Both the position numbers and the translations under genes were made by a program. From positions 1-51,482 of the forward strand of contig JABIFY010000028.1 in assembly GCA_018650465.1 (NCBI GenBank): a DNA stretch of 51,482 nt, in the 5' to 3' direction. Below are positions 26,497 to 35,981 of the stretch, in pieces. Under the pieces are notes generated by a model. It searched no databases. It was given only the letters and a program-made list of their open reading frames with translations, and was not told the DNA's origin. The stretch is from Alphaproteobacteria bacterium. GTDB taxonomy: Bacteria; Pseudomonadota; Alphaproteobacteria; UBA2966. Position 1 is the stretch's first letter. Each line of letters begins with the position of its first letter.

Positions 26497-27474
26497 ATGA
26501 GAGCAGTCGTCGTGGAGGCACCGGGTGCGATTGAAGCCCTGGTCATTCAAAATGTACCGGACCCGGAACCAGCACCGGGGCAAGTGTTGATCGAGATTTC
26601 CTATGCCGGCTGCAACTGGGCTGATACGCAAGTTCGCAGCGGCATCTACCCCCATCCTGTCGATTTTCCGGTCATCCCCGGATTTGAGATTTCCGGCACG
26701 GTTATCGGTCTCGGCGAAGGCGTGACCTCCGTCAAGCCTGGCGACAGAGTGACGGCGATACCCAGTATGGGCGGATACGCACAAAAGTGTGTCGTCGACG
26801 AGGCGTTGGTGACCAAAATTCCGGATGAGGTCGGTCTGGATGTGGCAGCCGCTTTTCCCATCCAGGCGCTGACCGCTTACCACATGCTCTATACAGTTTG
26901 CAATCTGAAGAAGGACGACGTGGTCCTGGTGCATGCGGCTGGTGGTGGTGTCGGGCTATTGGTCATTCAGATGGCCGTCCATGCGGGCTGTCGTGTTATC
27001 GGGACGGTCGGCACGCCGGGCAAAGAGATCAAGGCCCTGGAATATGGGGCAGAGAGGGTCATCAACCTCAACAAAGAGGACTTTGTCGCGGTTGTGAGAG
27101 ACATGACGGATGGACGTGGCGTTGACCTTGTCATCGATTCCCTTGGTGCCGAGACGTTGGACCGCAGTTTCGACGCTGTCCGGGTATTGGGGCATGTCGT
27201 CAATATCGGCGAAGCGCAGGGCAAACCCTTCGATAATATCCGCGATCGCATACTGCCGACTTCTTCTTCCTTCACACGTTTTTCAATCAGTCACACCATG
27301 CCCGACCCTGCACTCTGGAAAAAGGGCATGGATTTTACCCTGTCCGCTCTGGCTGAAGGCTGGCTCGACATTCCCATCGTCCGGGCTATTCCCTTCGATA
27401 ATGTCCAGGACATGCACCGTCAACTTGAAAGCCGCCAGGTCGCGGGCAAGTTGTTGCTGGCCATGAAGTATTAA
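26497..27474 (+). CDS. NADPH:quinone oxidoreductase-like MDR family protein
   Basis: Medium-chain reductase of 325 residues, zinc-free type: no catalytic Cys/His zinc set is seen. The start MRAVVVEAPG, the YAGCNWADTQVRSGIYP segment, GFEISGTVIGLGEGV and the Rossmann motif HAAGGGVGLLVIQMA (near residue 147) match quinone oxidoreductase-like enzymes, including enoyl reductases. The ATG at 26497 has GGAG 9 bases upstream and is preferred over a GTG at 26488. Third gene of the hyuAB operon; it could reduce an unsaturated ketone or acyl product. Confidence 0.9.
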   Translation: MRAVVVEAPGAIEALVIQNVPDPEPAPGQVLIEISYAGCNWADTQVRSGIYPHPVDFPVIPGFEISGTVIGLGEGVTSVKPGDRVTAIPSMGGYAQKCVVDEALVTKIPDEVGLDVAAAFPIQALTAYHMLYTVCNLKKDDVVLVHAAGGGVGLLVIQMAVHAGCRVIGTVGTPGKEIKALEYGAERVINLNKEDFVAVVRDMTDGRGVDLVIDSLGAETLDRSFDAVRVLGHVVNIGEAQGKPFDNIRDRILPTSSSFTRFSISHTMPDPALWKKGMDFTLSALAEGWLDIPIVRAIPFDNVQDMHRQLESRQVAGKLLLAMKY

Positions 27475-27609
27475 TTCGATAGGCAAGGTTCGCCGGGTCG
27501 GTCACTACAAATGCAATGAGTTGCATGAGGTGGTATCTGCAGCACTATCTATGGCTTTCAGGTCCCCGTCTTTTGGCTCAAGGCCGACCTGTGGTCCTGA
27601 ATATCACCC

Positions 27610-28377
27610 TTAACCCGTTTTTGAAACCTTGACCCAGAGCTTCTGCGACAGGTCCGGTTCGATCCGGCGTAAATCACTTAATCTGTTGATCATGTTCTTG
27701 CTGAGCTTGGTATCCCGGCCGAGAACAATCTTGCCATTTGGTTCGACGTAATCCCTGGAGAGTATTCGGCCGACAGAAATGGGACCCAAGGCCAGTTCTT
27801 CCTCTGTTTTGGTTTCGTCGTCATCGTCAGAAACCTTGGGTCCTTCAATTTCTGGCTCATCCGGCTCTTCGGTAAGGGAGGGCAAGCCCAATCGTTTGAC
27901 GATATTTTGAAGGTCTTTGGAACCTGGTGTCGGAATTCGGCGATAGTCTGCCGCCGGCAGGTATTCCGGTGGCTCGTAGCGCGCATCTTCGAGGGCGGAA
28001 TAGAGCTCACTTTTTGAAACTGGCTTTGGAATAAAGGCGTTGACGTCCAGGGCCATGGCTTTTCCCACCAGGTCAAAGCCCTGCAAGGCCGTGAACATGA
28101 TAACCGGAAGGTCACGGGCAATGCCGGGAAACCCCACCCGGATAGATTTCAGTAACTCCAACCCGTTAACGGGCAACATATTGAGATCAGTTATGACAGC
28201 TTCGATCGTCTTGCCTTCTGTTGTGGCCTCGATCATGGCCTTGATTGCGGCAGCGCCATCTGTGGCGCTGATGATTTCGGCCTTGCGTTTGATCAGCAAG
28301 CGCTCGACGGCAAAGCGGCTGAAATCTTCATCATCCACAACCACAAAATATTTGCCTTCAACGTCAACCGCACACAT
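27610..28377 (-). CDS. Response regulator: receiver + HD-GYP-N-like C-terminal module
   Basis: Receiver domain in residues 8-125 with the acidic pair in VVVDDEDF, phospho-acceptor Asp64 in ITDLNM, Thr in MFTALQG and Lys in IPKPVSK. An acidic linker (EEPDEPEIEGPKVSDDDDETKTEEE) follows. The last ~60 residues (LGPISVGRILSRDYVEPNGKI, then VLGRDTKLSKNMINRLSDL) resemble the short module seen next to HD-GYP domains, of the form V-L-G-VL-D-dG-L-G-L-RL. The same module ends the regulator at 41363-42058. No DNA-binding domain. It lies 5 bp after the Hpt gene on the same strand, so the Hpt protein is its likely phosphodonor. Confidence 0.85.
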   Translation of the reverse strand: MCAVDVEGKYFVVVDDEDFSRFAVERLLIKRKAEIISATDGAAAIKAMIEATTEGKTIEAVITDLNMLPVNGLELLKSIRVGFPGIARDLPVIMFTALQGFDLVGKAMALDVNAFIPKPVSKSELYSALEDARYEPPEYLPAADYRRIPTPGSKDLQNIVKRLGLPSLTEEPDEPEIEGPKVSDDDDETKTEEELALGPISVGRILSRDYVEPNGKIVLGRDTKLSKNMINRLSDLRRIEPDLSQKLWVKVSKTG

Positions 28378-28382
28378 TCAAA

Positions 28383-28745
28383 TCACTCCGCGTTAAAAAA
28401 GTTGGGCACCCAGTTGGACAGCGTTGCCCCTACTTTGTCCAGGGATGACGCTAATTGATTACCTCTGGCGACAATTTCCGGCCAGTTTTGATCGGCCAGC
28501 GCCATTTCGATAGCTGCCAGATGTTCGGCTAATACTTCTGCACCAACACTTTTGGCCGCGCCTTTTGCGGCATGGGCCTGATGTTGAATGTTTTCCAGGT
28601 CACGATTTTCTATGGCGAGCTGCAACTCTACAAGTCGCGGTGCTACGGCCTCCAGAAAAAAACCAACCACTTCCCGAACATCGTCCTCGTCTTCAAGGTC
28701 CATGCGAAGTATCAGGTCGTCGATATCCAGATCTTGTGCAGTCAT
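28383..28745 (-). CDS. Stand-alone Hpt phosphotransfer protein
   Basis: Helical protein of 120 residues. HAAKGAAKSVGAEVLAEHL has the Hpt signature, with His58 as the phospho-acceptor and Lys61-Gly62 after it. No catalytic kinase domain is present. It would carry phosphate between receivers of the hybrid kinases and the single-domain regulators in this block. It is the first gene of a two-gene leftward unit with the receiver protein at 27610-28377. I do not see a strong ribosome binding site before the ATG at 28745. Confidence 0.88.
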   Translation of the reverse strand: MTAQDLDIDDLILRMDLEDEDDVREVVGFFLEAVAPRLVELQLAIENRDLENIQHQAHAAKGAAKSVGAEVLAEHLAAIEMALADQNWPEIVARGNQLASSLDKVGATLSNWVPNFFNAE

Positions 28746-28939
28746 GACATTTGTCCGGGCCCCTCAGACAGGTATTTCCAACCATTGCGAACCGGTACCA
28801 TAGTGACCCGCAATGCCATTGGAAACCCGGATTTGCTGGTCATTGATATGACCCCTTCAGCAAGTTGAACAAACCGTGGATTGAAAATTTCATCTCTGGG
28901 CTTAAAATGTGTCACCGGCAACTTATATCGTTTAATAGA

Positions 28940-29128
28940 TTAAAGCCTTGAAGCCACACCTGCATTAACCTGTTCTGAGTTTTCGCTTGCCCCTTTATCG
29001 CTATGTTCTTCAACGCCTTCGGAATTTGGTTCCCAAAATTGACGCTGATCATCGGCGATGGTATATTTAGACAGTCGAGCGAGCAGCTTTTCCCCCACAG
29101 AAATTTGGATACGATCGGACCCTCTCAT
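28940..29128 (-). CDS. Possible small acidic protein of unknown function
   Basis: A 62-residue frame whose codons look used: MRGSDRIQISVGEKLLARL, then SKYTIADDQRQFWEPNSEG, ending in an acidic, Glu-rich tail. It has no similarity I recognise, no signal peptide and no clear ribosome binding site. Its start codon overlaps that of the receiver-EAL gene on the opposite strand, so one of the two starts may be misplaced. It fills most of a 381-base gap between the Hpt gene and the EAL gene, which is otherwise empty. Confidence 0.3.
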   Translation of the reverse strand: MRGSDRIQISVGEKLLARLSKYTIADDQRQFWEPNSEGVEEHSDKGASENSEQVNAGVASRL

Positions 29129-30350
29129 GCCGTCAGAGATCAACACTGATTTTCATGGTTTCAACTATCTTGTTGTCGACGACGAGGCGTTTATTCGCAC
29201 ACTTATTGTCCGTATCCTCGTTTCTATCGGTGTTGACAAGGAAAAAGTCACAGCCCGTGAGAGCGGTCTGGAAGCGATTGACTTTATGGGAAATGGCGGC
29301 GACGAAATTATCGACATGGTGATTTGTGATCTGAACATGCCGGATATGGACGGTATCGAATTTCTGAGACACCTGGCCCTGAGATCCTTTGCCGGCGGCA
29401 TTGTACTTGTTAGTGGTGAAGATACACGCATCTTGAAGGCAGCCGAGGAACTGGCCCAGGCCCATAGCCTGAAAATTCTCGGTGCCTTGCCCAAGCCCTT
29501 GAAACCAGACCATCTATCGAACCTGCTGTCAGCATTCGATTCGTCGTCCGCTGCTCGCGGTAATCGTTCCACAGCAGAGATCGGGATCAATGATTTGGCC
29601 GCCGCCATATCCGAACGCCAGATTTCAGTGGTTTTTCAGCCCAAACTGTCGACATCCAGTCAGACATTGATCGGTGTTGAAACACTGGCGCGCTGGATTC
29701 ACCCGGAAAAGGGTTTTATTCCGCCGGATATTTTTGTTCACCTTGCGGAAGAAAACAATCTGGTTGATGAGCTAACCAGTTTGATTATTGACCTGGCAAT
29801 TGAACAAGGTGCGTCCTGGCTTAAGCAGGGCCTGGAGATAAAGATTGCCATTAATCTCTCGGTCGATAATCTGAACGATCTTGACCTGACAAAAAAACTC
29901 GAACAGAAAATTGCCGATGCCGGTTTGCAAGCGCGCAATATCATCCTTGAAGTAACCGAGAGCCGCCTGATGGTCGATATCACCAAGCCGCTTGAGATAT
30001 TGACCCGGTTGCGGATGAAGGGTTTCTCCCTGTCGATTGACGATTTTGGTACGGGGCATTCATCGCTCGAACAACTAAAGCGTATTCCCTTCACCGAGCT
30101 CAAAATCGACCGGGCGTTTGTTGATGGCGCTGCACAGGATCCGGCGACAAGGGCAATCCTCGAATCATCTGTCGATCTGGCAAAAAAACTAGAGATGTCG
30201 GTTGTTGCCGAAGGCGTTGAAAGGCGCGAGGATTGGGATCTTGTCGCCAGTCTCGGCTGTGATCTGGTTCAGGGGTATTTTGTCGCCAGACCTATGCCTG
30301 GCGATGACATTCTCGCCTGGAAAGAGGGTTGGAGCGGCATAAGCGATTAA
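29127..30350 (+). CDS. Receiver-EAL protein, c-di-GMP phosphodiesterase
   Basis: A receiver (residues 12-135; YLVVDDEAF, acceptor Asp68 in VICDLNMPDMDG, Lys in LPKPLKP) is followed by an EAL domain (about 150-400). The catalytic set looks intact: ETLARW in place of EAL, NLS, EVTES, DDFGTGHSSL, LKIDRAFV and AEGVE. It should hydrolyse c-di-GMP when phosphorylation allows. The ATG at 29127 is chosen because the receiver begins just after it; the frame is open to 29058. It is the only rightward gene in this part of the signalling block, and its stop lies 7 bases from that of the leftward kinase at 30358. Confidence 0.92.
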   Translation: MPSEINTDFHGFNYLVVDDEAFIRTLIVRILVSIGVDKEKVTARESGLEAIDFMGNGGDEIIDMVICDLNMPDMDGIEFLRHLALRSFAGGIVLVSGEDTRILKAAEELAQAHSLKILGALPKPLKPDHLSNLLSAFDSSSAARGNRSTAEIGINDLAAAISERQISVVFQPKLSTSSQTLIGVETLARWIHPEKGFIPPDIFVHLAEENNLVDELTSLIIDLAIEQGASWLKQGLEIKIAINLSVDNLNDLDLTKKLEQKIADAGLQARNIILEVTESRLMVDITKPLEILTRLRMKGFSLSIDDFGTGHSSLEQLKRIPFTELKIDRAFVDGAAQDPATRAILESSVDLAKKLEMSVVAEGVERREDWDLVASLGCDLVQGYFVARPMPGDDILAWKEGWSGISD

Positions 30351-30357
30351 CGAAGAT

Positions 30358-33300
30358 TTACATCCCGGCAATAAAGTCTGTTACTTCACGTAACCTCGAT
30401 TTTAGTTGCGGTGCCATCGTTCTGACCGGTTTCCAGTCCCCGTTCTTACCAGCTGATTCCAGCTTGTCGCAAATATCCGCAAGTTCTATTGCCCCGACCG
30501 AACGGGCGGCAGATTTTAGTTTGTGCGTACCGGCAACCACACCCTCCAGCGAATCCTCCTGGATGGCGGTTTCAACTTCTTTGCAACAGACCTTTGACGG
30601 GTCGACAAATTCCTTGAGAATTTCAACTATCGTTTCCCGGTCGTCGCCGAAAGTCTCCTCGAGAAAAGATAAATCGAAAGGGCCATTCCCACTGGTTTGC
30701 TCAACGGAAGCACTGTTTTTGCCGCCAGAAGTAACCGGTGTGCCCGACGCGGCCCCCATCCACTTTTTAAGCATGGCATGAAGCTTGGCAATCTCAACTG
30801 GTTTGGGCAGGAACCCGTCCATGCCACAGTCATAACATTGCTGAACTTCTTCCGTCAGAGCGCTGGCGGTGATTGCAACAATAGGCATTCGCCTGGATGC
30901 CCCATTCTGTTCCCGTTTTCTGACTTCGGTGGTCAAACCAAATCCGTCGAGGTTCGGCATATGACAATCCGTCAGCAGAAGGGCAATATCTCTCTCGGCC
31001 AGCATTCTCAACGCGATCTCGCCATCATCGGCGATAATGACTGAGTATCCGAGGCTGTTTAGCTGTCGAATAATAACTTTCTGATTGGTCAGGTTGTCTT
31101 CAGCCAGAAGGATCAACTGCCCTGCGGCTTCGGCATCTTCCGGGCTTAAGGGTTCTACGATATTGGCGAATTGTTCATCGTCCCGGCTATAATCCACATC
31201 CGGGCTGGTCAATCCTGCGGCGGCCGCAATGGCGCGCAGGAAGCTGCTGCGTTTGATCGGATTGAGGACGGTATAGACCGTATCAAGAAGATCTTCCCGT
31301 TCCGTGAGGCGGTGATTGACGGGCAGGACAAATTTTACATTTTTCAGGTTGTCGTTGGACTGGATAGATCGGACGGTGTCAGTTCTGATCCTGAAGCCTT
31401 CATTCTCAATATACACAACGTCAAACGGCGCGCTCGATTGTGCTGTGACAACCTGAGCCTCAATCTCGTCAAACCTGGTCTGGACTGAAACGTGTGCGCC
31501 CCAGTGTTCAAGGTAGGAAAGCAGGAATTCAGTTATTTGCGGATCTTTGGAAGCCATCAAAACGTTGATGCCCTCAAGATCAAAGCCATCAGTCGCAATT
31601 CGGTGATCGGCTGAAACCGGAAAAGTAATTGTCACGGAGAAACATGAGCCTTTTCCAAGTTCACTTTCAACACCAATGCTGCCCTGCATAATATCGACCA
31701 GGCGCTGGGAGATCGTCAGGCCAAGACCGGTGCCGCCGAATTTTCGCGTTGTCGACATCTCGGCTTGTGAAAAGGCGTCAAAAAGGCCTGATCTGGCCTC
31801 TTCCGAAATGCCAATGCCACTATCAATGACCTGAAGTCTTAGTGTGACCTCGTCCTGGTGTTCCGTCTCCATAAGGTCAACCCGGATTACGACTCTGCCC
31901 TCTTCCGTAAATTTGATGGCATTGCCACAGAGATTGAACAGTATTTGGCGGAGTCTCCCCGAATCCCCAAGTACGGCAACCGGGATTTGCGGATCGACAT
32001 AAGAGATCAGTTCAATACCTTTGTTCCGCGCGTTAGGTCCCAATGTCTCCGCGACGCCTTCGACGACGTCGCTGATTGAAGTGGGAATGGATTCAAGCTC
32101 AAGTTTGCCGGCTTCAATTTTTGAGAAATCCAGAATGTCATTTATGATGGTCAACAAGGCGTAGGCAGAGGAGCGAACGGTGTCGACCATTTCGTGCTGA
32201 TCGTTCGTCATTTTGGACTGCTTCAGCAAATCGATCATGCCAATGACGCCGTTCATTGGGGTGCGAATTTCATGACTCATCGCGGCCAGGAACTCTGCCT
32301 TGACCTTTGTCGCCTTTTCAGCTTCGTCGCGTGCCGCTGCCAGTTCACTTGTCCGGTCTTCGACCAGATGCTCCAGATTGGAATGGGTATCCTCAAGCGC
32401 CTTCTCAGCCCTCCGCCTTTCGGCGTTCTCTTGTTCGAGGCTTGTTACTTTGTCGAGAATTGAATCCCGCATTGCCGACAGGGACTTGGCGAGAACACCA
32501 ATTTCGTCATTACGATCAATGGCGATATCCTGACTCAAGTCGCCTTTGCTCATCGCCTCAGCAGAAACCTTAAGTGAAGCGATCGGTCGCGTGATGCTCA
32601 TGCCAATCAAAGCTGCAGCAAAGATCCCAAGTCCAATCACCAACACAGCGGCAAAGATCGAGATAATGATTGAACGGTTCAGGCCCGCCTGAGCTTTCGG
32701 GCCGAGAATATCCTGAGATTCCTTAATCGCCAATTTCAGGCGCTCGATGCGATTGGCAACATCGGGACCGATCCGATCCAGCTCATACCGTATTATCTCG
32801 TTCCGATCGATGATAACCTGATGAACCTTGTCAAAAGACCGGAGATACTCCGCTTGGGTTTTCTTGACTGATTCAGCCAGCTTTTGCCGCTCTGGATTTT
32901 CCAATTCTGATGCCATCTTGGCGAAGTTGAATTCGAGATCACGGAATTCACGAATGGCCCTGGCTCTTGAGGCGCCGTCGTTTTCGATCAGGAATCGATT
33001 TGCATATAGTCGGCCCAGCAACAGACTGCGTAAGGTAATACCTGCCTCATAGGCGGCTCTGGTATCACCATCCTGCAACGCGCTTGTCATGATCGCCGTC
33101 AATTGTTTTTCGATCTCAGGGCCCAGTTTATTAAGTTTGTTGGACACAAGATCATCACGCTCTTGCTGCAGTTCCGTGACTTCTCCGAACTTGTCAACGT
33201 AGCGTTTTAAACTCTCCTCCAGGTCGCTGAGCAATATTGTTCGGCCGGTATCCGAGCCGCCGAGTTCTCTGTTTTCGCGAATAAGCTCGAGAGTTTTTTG

Positions 33301-33555
33301 GGCACGGTTCTGCACGCCAACGATATTTTCCCGGTTGGCATCAATCACAAAGTTTTTGGCAAAAATTCGGGTTGTCAACATGTTGGCCTGAACGCGGCCA
33401 TCAGCATTGGTCTGGCGCGCCAGTTGGCGGTATGTTGCAAAGGTTTCCTCAGCGCTTTTGAGACCAAGCAGGCCGACGCCGGCAACAATCAAAGCCAGCA
33501 ACAGCACGCAACTGAACCCAAGATAAATTTTAGTCGAGATTTTCAGGTTTTTCAT
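30358..33555 (-). CDS. Hybrid histidine kinase: helical periplasmic sensor-HAMP-HisKA-HATPase-pseudoREC-REC-Hpt
   Basis: Sensor kinase of about 1065 residues. TM1 (~11-32) and TM2 (~297-318) flank a ~265-residue all-helical periplasmic domain of the HBM/TorS-like sort. HAMP (~320-372) and a coiled coil lead to HisKA with His429 in SHEIRTPMNG (numbered from the GTG at 33558) and an intact HATPase (N box GNAIKF, DSGIGI, FGGTGLGL). The first receiver (~662-780) lacks its Asp (VVYIENEG). The second (~815-930) has Asp864 in TDCHMPNLDG. The C-terminal Hpt has His1012 in THKLKSAARSVG. The TorS-like sensor suggests partnership with the TorT-like protein at 40082, though 6.5 kb away. GTG at 33558 directly precedes the ATG used here. 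Confidence 0.93.
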   Translation of the reverse strand: MKNLKISTKIYLGFSCVLLLALIVAGVGLLGLKSAEETFATYRQLARQTNADGRVQANMLTTRIFAKNFVIDANRENIVGVQNRAQKTLELIRENRELGGSDTGRTILLSDLEESLKRYVDKFGEVTELQQERDDLVSNKLNKLGPEIEKQLTAIMTSALQDGDTRAAYEAGITLRSLLLGRLYANRFLIENDGASRARAIREFRDLEFNFAKMASELENPERQKLAESVKKTQAEYLRSFDKVHQVIIDRNEIIRYELDRIGPDVANRIERLKLAIKESQDILGPKAQAGLNRSIIISIFAAVLVIGLGIFAAALIGMSITRPIASLKVSAEAMSKGDLSQDIAIDRNDEIGVLAKSLSAMRDSILDKVTSLEQENAERRRAEKALEDTHSNLEHLVEDRTSELAAARDEAEKATKVKAEFLAAMSHEIRTPMNGVIGMIDLLKQSKMTNDQHEMVDTVRSSAYALLTIINDILDFSKIEAGKLELESIPTSISDVVEGVAETLGPNARNKGIELISYVDPQIPVAVLGDSGRLRQILFNLCGNAIKFTEEGRVVIRVDLMETEHQDEVTLRLQVIDSGIGISEEARSGLFDAFSQAEMSTTRKFGGTGLGLTISQRLVDIMQGSIGVESELGKGSCFSVTITFPVSADHRIATDGFDLEGINVLMASKDPQITEFLLSYLEHWGAHVSVQTRFDEIEAQVVTAQSSAPFDVVYIENEGFRIRTDTVRSIQSNDNLKNVKFVLPVNHRLTEREDLLDTVYTVLNPIKRSSFLRAIAAAAGLTSPDVDYSRDDEQFANIVEPLSPEDAEAAGQLILLAEDNLTNQKVIIRQLNSLGYSVIIADDGEIALRMLAERDIALLLTDCHMPNLDGFGLTTEVRKREQNGASRRMPIVAITASALTEEVQQCYDCGMDGFLPKPVEIAKLHAMLKKWMGAASGTPVTSGGKNSASVEQTSGNGPFDLSFLEETFGDDRETIVEILKEFVDPSKVCCKEVETAIQEDSLEGVVAGTHKLKSAARSVGAIELADICDKLESAGKNGDWKPVRTMAPQLKSRLREVTDFIAGM

Positions 33556-33808
33556 CACCAGGAGTATCCGCTATGGTTTCGATTGTCGAATTGCTACGCA
33601 AAAAGTTCAGGCGGAGAATGCAGCTCTACCTTGGCTGTTCGCCAGGGTTTCATCCTTGATACTGACTATTGATGTCAACAACCAAACAATTACTGATGGA
33701 CATAGGTCCCTCTGCACTTTTTAACATATATTTATCCATCAAACGGGAGAATATATGTCAAACGTGGTTCAGGCATTGGCATTTGCCAGAGACTGAATTA
33801 GCTGCTGG

Positions 33809-34855
33809 CTATTGCAACCCGTAACATTCGACGACTTCTATCTGGCCTTTTCCCTTGATTTCGACACGACCAAGAGATCGGCCTTCGCATTCGTCCTGAA
33901 CTTCCAACCACGATTCATAAGTCATCATGACTTTCCCGGGGTCGCCGAGGCCTGTCATGCGGGCGGCGACGTTGACGGTGTCACCCCAGACATCGAATTG
34001 ATATTTTTCTTCGCCGACGATACCGCCGACAACGGAACCAGCGTGAACGCCGACACGCACCTGCCAGCCAATATTCAGCTTCATCGTCGCCTCGATCATT
34101 TCGAGACCGCATTTCACGGCCGAGAGGAGTGGTGTGAAATTTTGCCGGGTCAGTCCGGCGGCGGCCATGAATTCATCTCCGATCGTCTTGATCTTTTCCA
34201 TCTCGTTGCGACTGGTGATTTTCTCGAATTCAACAAACAAAGATTGCAATCCCGAGACCACTTCCTCAGGTGTATGGACGTCGCAATAGTCCGTGAAACT
34301 AACAATGTCACAGAACAGGATCGCCGTGTTGTCATAGCGCCGCGGGACAACTTTCCCTGTGGCCTTCAATTCGCTGGCAATAGAGGCAGGGAGGACGACA
34401 TTCAACAGGCGGTCCGATTTTTTCTTTTCGGTTTTGAGCTGATTGAAATGCAATGACTCCAGATCTTTCAGGCGCTTTTTTTCCAGACCGGCACTGACGC
34501 GGGCTCTCAGCATGACAGGATTGAACGGTTTGCTGAGGTAATCCTCTGCGCCGAGCTCAATACACTTAACGATGCTGTCCATCTCCTCGACACCTGAAAT
34601 CATGATGACCGGAACATCCCGCAATCGCATATCTGATTTCAGGATTTCCAGTAACTCAATGCCACTCATTTCCGGCATCTCAATGTCCATCATCACCAGG
34701 TCGTAACCGGTAAGGCGAATCATCTCCAAAGCCTGCTGCCCATTTTCGGCGACATCTATATTTGGATAGCCTTCTTTGTTCAGCTGCCGGACAAGGAGTT
34801 TTCGGTTGAACTCTTCGTCGTCGACGACCAGCAATGTTGGGTCTGGGCTATCCAC
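33809..34855 (-). CDS. Receiver-class III adenylate cyclase
   Basis: A 348-residue cyclase with an N-terminal receiver (LLVVDDEEF, acceptor Asp57 in MMDIEMPEMSG, Lys in LSKPFNP) and a class III catalytic domain (~160-345). The metal-binding Asp residues are in LFCDIVSFT and TIGDEFM. Lys in EKIKTIGD and Asp in FDVWGDTVNVAARM are the residues that favour ATP over GTP, so cAMP is the likely product. It is cytoplasmic, with phosphorylation controlling activity. It overlaps the receiver gene at 34848-35288 by 8 bp. The cNMP-binding membrane protein at 46471 is a candidate cAMP target. Confidence 0.92.
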   Translation of the reverse strand: MDSPDPTLLVVDDEEFNRKLLVRQLNKEGYPNIDVAENGQQALEMIRLTGYDLVMMDIEMPEMSGIELLEILKSDMRLRDVPVIMISGVEEMDSIVKCIELGAEDYLSKPFNPVMLRARVSAGLEKKRLKDLESLHFNQLKTEKKKSDRLLNVVLPASIASELKATGKVVPRRYDNTAILFCDIVSFTDYCDVHTPEEVVSGLQSLFVEFEKITSRNEMEKIKTIGDEFMAAAGLTRQNFTPLLSAVKCGLEMIEATMKLNIGWQVRVGVHAGSVVGGIVGEEKYQFDVWGDTVNVAARMTGLGDPGKVMMTYESWLEVQDECEGRSLGRVEIKGKGQIEVVECYGLQ

Positions 34856-35288
34856 GATTTAATACCTTCGGGTCAATGGGCGGCGAAGTTACGGCATCTA
34901 TAAGCCTTTTTTCCAGCGTTCCCTTCGATACTGGTTTGGCAAGAAATCCATGGATGCCGAGCTCAACGACCTCTTTGATTTTGCCTTCCATCGAGTGACC
35001 CGTCAGGATCAGGACGGGTGTTCGCGATATTGATACGTTGGCATCACCGCGTAACTGGCGTACGAAATCGATGCCATTCATATTCGGCATTTCCAGGTCG
35101 CAAATAATCGCATCAAAACCGGTTGGCGCCATCTTGACGAACTTCAAGGCTTCAATGCCATCCCTGGCTTCGATCACACCATCTATTTCCAGATCATAAA
35201 GAACCCGGACGATCAATCGCCGGATAAAATCCTCATCGTCTATGACAAGCAGGCGTAAATTTTTGAGAGTAACGTTGGACGCGGTCAT
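34848..35288 (-). CDS. Single-domain response regulator
   Basis: Receiver-only protein of 146 residues from the ATG at 35288, which has AGGAGA about 5 bases upstream; the frame is open to 35315 but without a better start. LLVIDDEDF, acceptor Asp64 in ICDLEMPNMNG, Thr in LTGHS and Lys in LAKPVSK make it complete. With no output domain it probably acts as a phosphate shuttle or protein-binding switch. It is translationally linked to the downstream receiver-cyclase gene. Confidence 0.9.
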   Translation of the reverse strand: MTASNVTLKNLRLLVIDDEDFIRRLIVRVLYDLEIDGVIEARDGIEALKFVKMAPTGFDAIICDLEMPNMNGIDFVRQLRGDANVSISRTPVLILTGHSMEGKIKEVVELGIHGFLAKPVSKGTLEKRLIDAVTSPPIDPKVLNRG

Positions 35289-35442
35289 GTTTTCTCCTCT
35301 ATCCCGACACTTCACAATAAACCAACGCGTTCTCCATCAGCGCGTTTACAACCAACATACTTTGAAGGGTGTCGCGGGAGCCGCTTCGGCAAGGTCTGTG
35401 AACAGCATAGTCGCGGTTAGAAATATTGTGCATGGAAGGGCC

Positions 35443-35847
35443 CTACAGACCTAGTGCTTCGAGGATTCGTTGCTCAAGATCGTCAACCTTTGGTGGTTTG
35501 ACGATGAAGCCGTTAATCTTGTGAATTCGTGCCTTTTCGACATTTGACTCAGTGTCTTGCCCTGTCAACATCAGGATTGGCACAGATTGATATTGAGGCA
35601 CGGCACCGTATCGAATCCGCCGGGCCAGTTCATATCCGTCCATCTCCGGCATTTCGATATCTGAAATAACGATATCTATGACATGTTCATTGCTCTCAAG
35701 TGCCTCTATTGCACCAGCACCATTGACCGCTGTCACAATTGACTCGACGCCAATTTTCTGGAGGATTCGGCTAACGAATCGGGTCGAAAATACTTCATCG
35801 TCAACTACCAATACGGTAACGTTCTTCAGCTCATTTCGGTCGTTCAT
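35443..35847 (-). CDS. Single-domain response regulator
   Basis: Receiver-only protein of 134 residues: VLVVDDEVFS, acceptor Asp63 in ISDIEMPEMDG, Thr in LTGQD and Lys in IVKPPK. No output domain follows. It lies between the CHASE-containing kinase (134 bp upstream) and the next receiver gene (154 bp downstream), all leftward. It is a CheY-like or shuttle protein in the same phosphorelay. It is not a duplicate of the neighbouring receiver: similarity is limited to family motifs. Confidence 0.9.
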   Translation of the reverse strand: MNDRNELKNVTVLVVDDEVFSTRFVSRILQKIGVESIVTAVNGAGAIEALESNEHVIDIVISDIEMPEMDGYELARRIRYGAVPQYQSVPILMLTGQDTESNVEKARIHKINGFIVKPPKVDDLEQRILEALGL

Positions 35848-35981
35848 ATCGCTCCGTCCAGTTGTCCAGACAATCGAAGTGGAAGTTCAAGCAAGCGTAC
35901 CCGTTCAACATTGGTTTGGGAAGCTGACTGCACTTGTCTTTTGGCAGATGAAGCAACATGGCAAACAACTGCAACATGAGG

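Noticed and set aside
33724-33758. Inverted repeat ACATATA/TATATGT between the cyclase and kinase genes
   Set aside because: Only 7 bp per arm in an AT-rich gap; not more than chance.
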